NCBI GenBank assembly: GCA_017647065.1
Contig: JAGCLI010000277.1
Span: 1-5,409, forward strand
Direction of reading: 5' to 3'
From: Bacteroidales bacterium
GTDB lineage: Bacteria > Bacteroidota > Bacteroidia > Bacteroidales > P3
Length of the DNA stretch: 5,409 nt
Of the stretch, positions 1 through 5,409 are shown in pieces (position 1 is the stretch's first letter; the number at the start of each line of letters is the position of its first letter). Made by a program: the position numbers and the translations under genes. A model generated the notes under the pieces. It was given only the letters and a program-made list of their open reading frames with translations, did not search any database and was not told the origin of the DNA.

Positions 1-1633
1 TATAGAAACTAACATTTCCTCCTGTAACAGGTGTGTTAAATTTTCTACAAGCAGTACTCATACCCTCTATTGCTTTAACAAATTGCCAATAAGTATTTTC
101 ATTGTATGGATTTCCAAAGTTTAAACAATTTGTTACAGCTAATGGGTCTCCTCCTGAGCACACTATATTTCTTGCAGCCTCAGAAACTGCTATTTGAGTA
201 CCTACAAACGGATCAGAATAAACATAACGAGAATTGCAATCGCAAGTCATCGCTATCGCATTATTAGTTCCCTTAACATTTGCTATACCTGCATCTGATG
301 GTCTATTGGTTGACATATTTTTTGTTCCTACCATTGAATCATATTGTTCATAAACCCAACGTTTTGAAGCAATATTAGGATGAGAAGCCAAATATTGAGC
401 AATTTTTTTCGCTTCTTTTATATCTGGTTCCTTTACATTATCTTTATTAAATTCAAATGTTTGTTTATAATATGCAGGTTCAGCATATTTTCTATCATAA
501 ACAGGAGCCCCACCTCCTAATACCAAAGAAGCAGCAGGCACTTGTGCAACTAAATTGCCTTTATGATAGAAATAAAGCATATCTTCATCTATCACTTCTC
601 CAATTTTTGCACAATTCAAATCCCATTTTGCAAATATCTTTTCTACAATTTCTTCTTTTCCTTTTTCAACACAAACCAACATTCTTTCTTGACTTTCCGA
701 CAAAAGTATCTCCCAAGCTTCCATGTTTTGTTGTCTTAAAGGCACTTTGTCTAAATCAATTTTCATTCCCGAAGAACCCTTTTCACTCATCTCAGAAGTA
801 GAACAAATGATTCCTGCAGCACCCATGTCTTGCATACCAACAATTGCTCCACTCTTACCTAATTCCAAAGTAGCTTCTAATAGAAGTTTTTCTTGGAAAG
901 GATCACCAACTTGAATTGAAGGAATATCATCAGCAGTGTTCTCTGTAACGTCAGCAGAGGCGAAAGTAGCACCGTGAATACCATCTTTACCTGTTGCAGA
1001 GCCCACAATATAAATTGGATTACCTTTCCCTTTTGCTACTGCCTTTATTAATTCTTCTTTTTTCATTATTCCAACGCTCATTGCATTGACCAAAGGATTG
1101 TTTTCAAAACTATCGTTAAAGAAAACTTCTCCTCCCAAAACAGGAACACCAAAAGCATTTCCATAGTGAGAGATTCCCTTTGTTACGCCTCGCAATAACC
1201 ATTGTGTATGAGGGTTATTTAAATCACCAAATCGTAAAGAATTTAATTGAGCAATAGGTCGTGCTCCCATTGTAAAGATATCTCTATTTATTCCACCAAC
1301 TCCAGTCGCTGCACCTTGGAAAGGTTCAACTGCACAAGGGTGATTGTGAGATTCTATTTTGAAAACACAAGCTATTCCTTCTCCAACATCAACCATACCA
1401 GCGTTTTCTTCACCAGGGGCAACTAAAAGTTGTTTTCCCTCTCTTGGTAAGGTTTTCAAATATTTGATTGAGTTCTTATATGAAGCGTGTTCACTCCACA
1501 TAACAGAATAAATGCTCAATTCAACATAGTTAGGACAACGACCGCCTAAATATTCTTTAATTTTATCATATTCCTCAGGCAATAAGCCTAACTCTTTTGC
1601 AGTTTCTACTGTTGCGATTTGATTATTTTCCAT
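1..1633 (-). CDS. purL: Phosphoribosylformylglycinamidine synthase, PurL subunit (3' end beyond window)
   Basis: This is the synthetase subunit of FGAM synthase, which performs the ATP- and glutamine-dependent conversion of FGAR to FGAM, the fourth step of de novo purine synthesis in the cytoplasm. I translated the minus strand from the ATG at 1633-1631 and found 544 codons without a stop up to the left edge. Recognisable PurL motifs occur in order: MWSEHASYKNS (residues 45-55, with the conserved His at 49), ESHNHPCAVEPFQGAATGVGG (94-114, ATP/metal-binding and active-site region), DPFQE (244-248), QDMGAAGI (268-275), SESQERML (312-319) and, in the second half, GGDPLAVTNCLNFGNPYN (494-511). 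The N-terminus matches the short PurL type of roughly 740 residues, which works with separate PurS and PurQ, so about 200 C-terminal residues should lie outside the window. It is divergent from the GSCFA gene. The identification is very secure; the short type is inferred from the start position. Confidence 0.96.
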   Translation of the reverse strand, partial: MENNQIATVETAKELGLLPEEYDKIKEYLGGRCPNYVELSIYSVMWSEHASYKNSIKYLKTLPREGKQLLVAPGEENAGMVDVGEGIACVFKIESHNHPCAVEPFQGAATGVGGINRDIFTMGARPIAQLNSLRFGDLNNPHTQWLLRGVTKGISHYGNAFGVPVLGGEVFFNDSFENNPLVNAMSVGIMKKEELIKAVAKGKGNPIYIVGSATGKDGIHGATFASADVTENTADDIPSIQVGDPFQEKLLLEATLELGKSGAIVGMQDMGAAGIICSTSEMSEKGSSGMKIDLDKVPLRQQNMEAWEILLSESQERMLVCVEKGKEEIVEKIFAKWDLNCAKIGEVIDEDMLYFYHKGNLVAQVPAASLVLGGGAPVYDRKYAEPAYYKQTFEFNKDNVKEPDIKEAKKIAQYLASHPNIASKRWVYEQYDSMVGTKNMSTNRPSDAGIANVKGTNNAIAMTCDCNSRYVYSDPFVGTQIAVSEAARNIVCSGGDPLAVTNCLNFGNPYNENTYWQFVKAIEGMSTACRKFNTPVTGGNVSFY

Positions 1634-1655
1634 AAATTCAAAAAATTTTATCTTG

Positions 1656-1663
1656 CAAAGGTA
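1656..1663 (-). promoter_or_regulatory. Candidate -7 box for purL
   Basis: On the minus strand this reads TACCTTTG, a full match to the Bacteroidota -7 consensus TAnnTTTG. It lies 22 nt upstream of the purL start codon, giving a predicted leader of only about 15-20 nt. I see no TTG at the expected -33 distance (around 1683-1688 is A/T only), so only half of the promoter is supported. No Shine-Dalgarno sequence is visible in the leader. Confidence 0.5.
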
Positions 1664-1672
1664 CTATTTTAT

Positions 1673-1703
1673 TTTGAATTTTATATTTTTATACGTAATT
1701 TTG
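1673..1703 (+). promoter_or_regulatory. Candidate sigma-ABfr-type promoter for the GSCFA-cutC unit
   Basis: TTTG at 1673-1676 and TAATTTTG at 1696-1703 are separated by 19 nt. This matches the Bacteroidota promoter form (TTTG at -33, TAnnTTTG at -7) in both boxes and in spacing. Transcription would begin near 1708-1711, leaving a leader of about 27 nt before the ATG at 1737. The spacer overlaps the region where the -33 element of the divergent purL promoter would sit, so the two promoters are back to back and may compete for polymerase. Confidence 0.6.
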
Positions 1704-1711
1704 TGATTCAA

Positions 1712-1732
1712 AAATTTTAAATTTTAAATTTT
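1712..1732. repeat. Three tandem AAATTTT units in the leader of the GSCFA gene
   Basis: Three perfect copies of the 7-bp unit AAATTTT run at 1712-1718, 1719-1725 and 1726-1732, ending four bases before the start codon at 1737. They make up nearly the whole predicted 5' leader. In such AT-rich DNA this may be simple low-complexity sequence. An A/U-only leader would keep the start codon unstructured, which suits translation without a Shine-Dalgarno sequence. Confidence 0.7.
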
Positions 1733-1736
1733 AGTT

Positions 1737-2477
1737 ATGAATTTCACTACACAAATTCCTATTTTGAAGCACGAGAACAACATTTCACATAAAGATAAAA
1801 TAATGTTATTAGGCTCGTGTTTTACAGAAAACATTGGAAACAAACTATCAATAAACGGATTTGAAACTTTAATAAATCCTTTCGGCATTTTATACAATCC
1901 ATTTTCAATTTGCAGTAGTTTAAATCGAATAATAGATCTAAAATTCTTGGTTTCAGAGGATTTAGTCAAAGTAAACGAATTTTGGTATTCCTATGAACAT
2001 CACGGAGTTTTTAGAAATGAAAACAGCAATAACCTATTGCAAACTATAAATTTAGGAATTACAAAAGCAAATATTTTTTTAAAAGAAACAAATTGGTTAA
2101 TTATTACCTTAGGAACTGCTTGGGTATTCTTTTTAAAAGAAAATAGTAAAATATTAGGCAATTGCCACAAATTAAATCCACAACTTATTGACAAAAGACT
2201 TTTAACCGTAGATGAGATAGTAGAGAATACAAGTCTAACTATCAATAAAATAAGAAAAATAAACCCTAATATCAAAATAATTCTTACAGTTTCTCCTATA
2301 AGACATTGGAAACAAGGATATAGAGAAAACCTCATAAGCAAAAGTGCTCTACATTTAGCGACAAATCAAATATGCAATTCTATAAATAATTGTTCATACT
2401 TCCCTGCATACGAGATTGTTATGGACGAACTTAGAGATTATAGATTTTATCAAGAAGATATGCTTCACCCTTCTTAA
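1737..2477 (+). CDS. GSCFA-domain protein (SGNH hydrolase-like), truncated by an in-frame stop
   Basis: The 246-residue product belongs to the GSCFA family, named after a motif seen here as LLGSCFTENIG (residues 24-34). The family is related to the SGNH/GDSL hydrolase fold; its substrate is not established. Visible landmarks are the GSCF block with the likely nucleophile Ser27, NPFGILYNP (48-56), the strand-loop LIITLGTAWVFF (121-132), TVSPIRHWKQGY (184-195) and DMLHPS (241-246), where Asp241 and His244 would complete the catalytic triad. Translation stops at TAA 2475-2477 directly after this motif, although the same frame continues with family-like sequence to 2681. The intact protein would be about 314 residues, the usual family size. 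No signal peptide or membrane segment is evident, so it is probably cytoplasmic. It is likely co-transcribed with cutC. Family assignment is strong; whether the short product is functional is unknown. Confidence 0.88.
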   Translation: MNFTTQIPILKHENNISHKDKIMLLGSCFTENIGNKLSINGFETLINPFGILYNPFSICSSLNRIIDLKFLVSEDLVKVNEFWYSYEHHGVFRNENSNNLLQTINLGITKANIFLKETNWLIITLGTAWVFFLKENSKILGNCHKLNPQLIDKRLLTVDEIVENTSLTINKIRKINPNIKIILTVSPIRHWKQGYRENLISKSALHLATNQICNSINNCSYFPAYEIVMDELRDYRFYQEDMLHPS

Positions 2478-2681
2478 ATTGCAATAGATTATATTTGGGA
2501 AAAATTTGCAACTCACTTGTTTTCAGATACAACTATAAATCTTTGTAAAGATTATAGCAGACTACATTCAATGAAACAACACAAAGCCTTTAACCCTGAA
2601 AGTCAAGGATATAAAAATCATTTAATAAAAATAGCAAAATTAGAAAAAGAATTATATGAAAAAAGAAACAAACTTATTTAA
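2478..2681 (+). pseudogene. Detached C-terminal part of the GSCFA gene after the in-frame TAA
   Basis: Directly after the TAA at 2475-2477, the same frame stays open for 67 codons and ends at TAA 2679-2681. It begins IAIDYIWEKF and includes KAFNPESQGYKNHL, which looks like the normal continuation of GSCFA proteins (DMxHPS followed by xxAxDYIWEKF, and a later FNPES segment), and finishes in a charged, probably helical tail. There is no frameshift and no second stop, so a single codon accounts for the interruption; TAA is one base from GAA or CAA, either plausible at this position. The tail lacks an obvious own start; the only in-frame ATG (2571-2573) lies well inside it. Its last 26 bases overlap the start of cutC. 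It may be a recent nonsense mutation, a sequence error or, less likely, a read-through site. Confidence 0.8.
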
Positions 2682-3414
2682 GATTGAGGCTTGCATAGGA
2701 ACCTTACAATCGGGCTTAGAAGCCGAAAAAGGAGGTGCAAATAGAGTAGAATTATGCGACAATCTCGCAGAAGGAGGCACAACACCCTCTGCAGCATTGA
2801 TTCAAATGACAAAAGAAAGATTGAAAATCCCTGCTGCTGTGATGATTAGACCAAGACATGGAGATTTTCTTTATTCAGATTTGGAATTTGAAATAATGAA
2901 AAAAGACATAGAGTTTTGCAAAACTGTTGGCGTTGAAGCAGTTGTTTTTGGATTACTAACTCCCGATGGACAAATCGACTATCAAAGGACAATGCGTTTA
3001 GTGGAAAGTGCTGGGAATATGCAAGTTTGCTTTCACAGAGCAGTAGATTTAAGTAGAGATTATTTTGAAGCAATTGAACAAATAATCAATTGTGGTTGCA
3101 CAAGAATACTTACCTCAGGCGGAGCAAACAAAGCAGTTGAAGGATTTGAAAATATAAGAAAAGCACAAGAGCTTTATGGTAACAAAATAGAGATTATGGT
3201 CGGCAGCGGAATAAATGCAGAAAATGTTTCTAAATTTCATAGCGTTGGAATAAGAAATTTTCATCTTTCTGGCAAAGTTCAAATCGATAGTCTTATGACT
3301 TACAGAAAAGAAGGAGTGTCAATGGGGGCTATTTCAGCCGAAGAAGAATACAAAATCACACAAACGGATTACAGAAAAATAGAAGAAGTAAAAAAAGTCT
3401 TAGAATTAATTTAA
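2656..3414 (+). CDS. cutC: CutC family protein (TIM barrel)
   Basis: The 252-residue product matches the CutC family along its whole length (the E. coli protein is about 248 residues). CutC proteins are cytoplasmic TIM barrels annotated as copper homeostasis proteins. In E. coli the copper phenotype has been attributed to a small RNA from the cutC region, so the biochemical role is unsettled. Landmarks are IEACIG (10-15), ANRVELC (28-34), EGGTTPS (39-45), MIRPRHGDFLYSD (63-75), FGLLTPDG (98-105), FHRAVD (126-131), LTSGG (152-156), MVGSGI (181-186) and FHLSGK (202-207). His68 stands where most relatives, from memory, have Gly (RPRGGDF). The ATG at 2656 is chosen because the conserved core begins nine codons later and no earlier in-frame start is needed; it lies within the last 26 bases of the GSCFA frame, an arrangement typical of co-transcribed, translationally coupled genes. 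An A-rich stretch rather than a clear ribosome-binding site precedes it. Confidence 0.93.
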   Translation: MKKETNLFKIEACIGTLQSGLEAEKGGANRVELCDNLAEGGTTPSAALIQMTKERLKIPAAVMIRPRHGDFLYSDLEFEIMKKDIEFCKTVGVEAVVFGLLTPDGQIDYQRTMRLVESAGNMQVCFHRAVDLSRDYFEAIEQIINCGCTRILTSGGANKAVEGFENIRKAQELYGNKIEIMVGSGINAENVSKFHSVGIRNFHLSGKVQIDSLMTYRKEGVSMGAISAEEEYKITQTDYRKIEEVKKVLELI

Positions 3415-3432
3415 TTTTTCAAAGAAAAAACA

Positions 3433-3495
3433 AAATAAAGCAAAGAAAAAAAGGATTTGTTCAATGAAAAAATCCTTTTTTTCTTTGCTTTATTT
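3433..3495. terminator. Bidirectional intrinsic terminator between convergent genes
   Basis: The arms at 3433-3458 and 3470-3495 are perfect inverted complements over 26 bp, with an 11-nt loop (3459-3469). Each strand has an A-rich ascending arm and a T-rich descending arm, including a run of seven T, so the structure can end transcription from either side. It begins 18 nt after the cutC stop codon (3412-3414) and 13 nt after the stop of the opposing secreted-protein gene (3509-3511). There are few G-C pairs, but the stem length compensates. Confidence 0.88.
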
Positions 3496-3508
3496 AAGTA
3501 TATCTTTA

Positions 3509-5257
3509 TTATCTATTTACAGATATTTTCTTTGATGTGATACCTGAGTTAGATATTATCTTAACAAAGTAAGCTCCATTGCTTAAGTTTGATGTATTGA
3601 TTTCAAATTTGTTGTTTCCTGTTGCTAATGCAACTTCTCCTAATGAAATCACTTCTCTTCCTAACATATCTACAACAGAAATATTAGCGTGAGTTGATTC
3701 TAACATAGAGATTTCAAGATTTAACATATCATTAACAGGGTTTGGATAAGCCAATGTTTGAAGTATTGCACCTTCTGCTTCTTCTAATCCTACTAATGAA
3801 AGTATTTTAATATCTATTGCTTTGTAATCATCGTATGAAGAACCTGTTCCGTTTACTAATCTTGTTTCTGAACCATCGTAAATTTTGTAAGTTGTACCTC
3901 CATCTCCGTATGAGTCAAATATTTCAAATACATAGCAACCTGTTTCAGTTAATGGAACTATTACAGTATCTCTTTTAATAGAATTACCTGAATATGATTT
4001 ATCTTCTAATACGTTTCCATTTCCGTCAGAAAGTTTCCAACTGCATTCGGAAGCGTATTGGTCTGTTTTTATGATAATTTTAAGTTTATCTCCATTTCCT
4101 TCTTTTGGAGCATCTTTTTTAATTGTTGCTGTTTTTTGTGCATCAGTTATTGCTGTTCCATTGATTGAAACTATCTTAGCAAATACGTTTGTATTTTGGC
4201 CAACTGTTACAGGAACTTCTGGTAATTCAACAAAAACTTCTTGATCTGATGTAATGCTTCCTGTCCAATCAAAAGTTTGTTCCCCTGATACTGCAGAGCC
4301 ATAAGCAATTTGCATATTTGTTATTTCATTTGCTCCATAGTTGTAAACTTTTAAAGCAAGAGAAGCTAAATCGTTACAACCGTTTTGACCTTGTGCAGAC
4401 ATTGTTGTTGACATTGCTGCAAGTTCTGGAAGATTTGTAACTGTAGGAATACATTCTGAACCTGTGTATATTTCTTGTTGATCTCTTGTAATAAAGACAA
4501 TCAATCTTAAATGACCAAGTTTTACTAATTCATTGCTAATTGAACCAGGAATATTGTAAGTATATGTTCTTTGAATCAAAGTTCCAGCAGGAATAACGCT
4601 TGAACCAGCAGGTGCTGTAATGTCTTCACCCCATTGACCTGTGATCATATCTCTCAACATACTCATGTGAATGTATTGTCCATCAGAAGTAACTTGAGAA
4701 GGATTGCCACTTGCTCCTGATTGTGGTCCTATGATGCTGTCTTGTACTAAAACAACGTTTAATTTGTTTGATGCAGTTTCTGCATCTGCTGTGTAGTATG
4801 CTTCAACATTTACAGTCATAGTTCTTGCTGTTGCATCTATTGTAGCTTGTGCTGCAACGTTTACAAAAGATTGTTGTGCAAGAATTTGATTTCCTGCAGA
4901 AACAAATTCACCTCTTCCTAATGCTGTTACAGAACCAGAGAATACGTGTCTATTTACTGTTCCTGAAGGGAAACCTTGAAGTCCTGTTTGGTTCATTAAA
5001 GCATTCCCCCATTGGGTTGTGTACATTGCAGCATAACCTCCTGCGTGTACGTTGATTCCGAACACTCTTCCTGGATTATCTTCTTCATATTTTTTTACAA
5101 TTTTATGTCCGTCTGGACAGTATCCACAGTTTATACCTGTGTACTCTTCAATAACGACATTCTTGTTTGCAGGCTGTGTTGAAACAAACTCTGGAGTTTG
5201 TGCTCCTACTGCAAAAGCCGCAAATAATCCTAAAAATGATAATACAATTTTCTTCAT
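3509..5257 (-). CDS. Secreted Omp28-type thioredoxin-like protein with T9SS C-terminal sorting domain
   Basis: This 582-residue protein is predicted to be exported and then secreted or cell-surface anchored by the type IX system. Residues 1-19 form a signal peptide (MKK, a hydrophobic core and VGA before the likely cut); no lipobox Cys is present. Residues about 30-270 resemble the Omp28/thioredoxin-like family: VVIEEYTGINCGYCPDGHK carries the CGYC pair (Cys44, Cys47), and GFPSGTVNR (95-103) holds the probable cis-proline, Pro97. Residues about 275-385 look like a beta-sandwich of the adhesion-domain kind. Residues about 391-488 form a CUB/pre-peptidase-like module with DSYGDGG (448-454); Cys405 and Cys441 may pair. 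Residues about 503-582 are a type A sorting domain, starting YPNPV (504-508) and ending KKISVNR. A thiol-disulphide role is inferred from the CxxC only; many Omp28-like proteins have no proven activity. The start at 5257 is fixed by the signal peptide. The gene seems monocistronic. Confidence 0.9.
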   Translation of the reverse strand: MKKIVLSFLGLFAAFAVGAQTPEFVSTQPANKNVVIEEYTGINCGYCPDGHKIVKKYEEDNPGRVFGINVHAGGYAAMYTTQWGNALMNQTGLQGFPSGTVNRHVFSGSVTALGRGEFVSAGNQILAQQSFVNVAAQATIDATARTMTVNVEAYYTADAETASNKLNVVLVQDSIIGPQSGASGNPSQVTSDGQYIHMSMLRDMITGQWGEDITAPAGSSVIPAGTLIQRTYTYNIPGSISNELVKLGHLRLIVFITRDQQEIYTGSECIPTVTNLPELAAMSTTMSAQGQNGCNDLASLALKVYNYGANEITNMQIAYGSAVSGEQTFDWTGSITSDQEVFVELPEVPVTVGQNTNVFAKIVSINGTAITDAQKTATIKKDAPKEGNGDKLKIIIKTDQYASECSWKLSDGNGNVLEDKSYSGNSIKRDTVIVPLTETGCYVFEIFDSYGDGGTTYKIYDGSETRLVNGTGSSYDDYKAIDIKILSLVGLEEAEGAILQTLAYPNPVNDMLNLEISMLESTHANISVVDMLGREVISLGEVALATGNNKFEINTSNLSNGAYFVKIISNSGITSKKISVNR

Positions 5258-5286
5258 ACTCTAAATTATTTAATGATTTCAGATTG

Positions 5287-5317
5287 CGAAAATACACTTT
5301 TTTAGCGAATTGACAAA
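5287..5317 (-). promoter_or_regulatory. Candidate promoter for the secreted Omp28-type gene
   Basis: On the minus strand, TTTG (5317-5314) is followed after 19 nt by TATTTTCG (5294-5287), which differs from the Bacteroidota -7 consensus TAnnTTTG at one base. Spacing and distance to the start codon (29 nt) fit, predicting a leader of about 25 nt. No strong Shine-Dalgarno sequence is visible, only a weak AGAG just before the ATG. Confidence 0.5.
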
Positions 5318-5360
5318 TTTTCAATAAAAAAATGTAAAATAAAACATTACTTATTTTTTA

Positions 5361-5394
5361 TTTGCAAGTCTTTATTCTTTTTTATGTATCTTTG
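5361..5394 (+). promoter_or_regulatory. Candidate promoter facing a gene right of the window
   Basis: TTTG (5361-5364) and a perfect -7 match, TATCTTTG (5387-5394), lie 22 nt apart, slightly wider than usual. The promoter points out of the right edge, so a plus-strand gene probably begins at or just after the edge. The ATG at 5402-5404 is possible but would leave almost no leader, and too little sequence remains to call a coding region. Confidence 0.5.
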
Positions 5395-5409
5395 CAATCA
5401 AATGTTGAA

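Noticed and set aside
457..914. Two overlapping plus-strand reading frames of 114 and 63 codons
   Set aside because: They lie wholly opposite the clearly conserved purL frame, have low-complexity Phe/Leu/Gln-rich or unremarkable products and match nothing I know; they are antisense shadows.
1724..2341. Minus-strand reading frames opposite the GSCFA gene
   Set aside because: The plus strand carries recognisable GSCFA motifs throughout, while the minus-strand products show no family features and reflect AT-rich complement.
2517..2545. Possible internal promoter for cutC: TTG, 18 nt, AATCTTTG
   Set aside because: The -7 element lacks the first T of TAnnTTTG, and the sequence is fully accounted for as GSCFA-tail coding DNA; too weak to list as a feature.
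2538..2553. Short palindrome AATCTTTGTAAAGATT as a possible operator or read-through signal after the premature stop
   Set aside because: A 7-bp match is expected by chance in such AT-rich DNA, it lies about 60 nt after the stop, and it encodes ordinary tail sequence.
4849..5264. Plus-strand reading frames of 68 and 70 codons opposite the start of the secreted-protein gene
   Set aside because: They mirror the signal peptide and thioredoxin-like region of the minus-strand gene, and no promoter or protein family supports them.
5402..5409. ATG near the right edge as the start of a new gene
   Set aside because: Only eight bases remain, and the start would lie within a few bases of the predicted transcription start, so neither the start nor a product can be judged.

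Overview
This AT-rich window reads as chromosomal DNA from a member of the Bacteroidota. Three signals agree. One gene has a C-terminal type IX secretion (T9SS) sorting domain with a YPNPV motif. One gene belongs to the GSCFA family, which is largely confined to this phylum. The intergenic regions carry promoter-like sequences of the Bacteroidota form (TTTG, about 19-22 nt, TAnnTTTG), and no convincing Shine-Dalgarno sequence precedes any start codon. I cannot fix the organism more closely. The short PurL, rather than a long PurL-PurQ fusion, may help narrow the lineage.

Layout: positions 1-1633 (minus strand) hold the first 544 codons of purL, a purine biosynthesis gene that runs off the left edge. 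A short divergent control region (1634-1736) separates it from a plus-strand pair. The first of the pair is a GSCFA-family gene (1737-2477) cut by an in-frame TAA, with its conserved C-terminal part still open to 2681. The second is cutC (2656-3414), whose start lies inside that tail. The pair probably forms one transcription unit.

A perfect 26-bp inverted repeat at 3433-3495 separates cutC from a convergent minus-strand gene (5257-3509). That gene encodes a 582-residue secreted protein: signal peptide, thioredoxin-like Omp28-type domain with a CGYC motif, a probable beta-sandwich region, a CUB/pre-peptidase-like module with a DSYGDGG motif, and the T9SS sorting domain. From 5258 to the right edge is a second divergent control region, with one promoter candidate for the secreted protein and one facing right towards a gene beyond the window.

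The genes do not form one pathway: they combine purine synthesis, an uncharacterised SGNH-type hydrolase, a CutC-family TIM barrel and an exported redox-like protein. I found no CRISPR array, tRNA, rRNA, transposase, phage gene or defence-type cassette. The item most worth a second look is the stop codon in the GSCFA gene, which falls immediately after the predicted catalytic DxxH motif in an otherwise intact reading frame.
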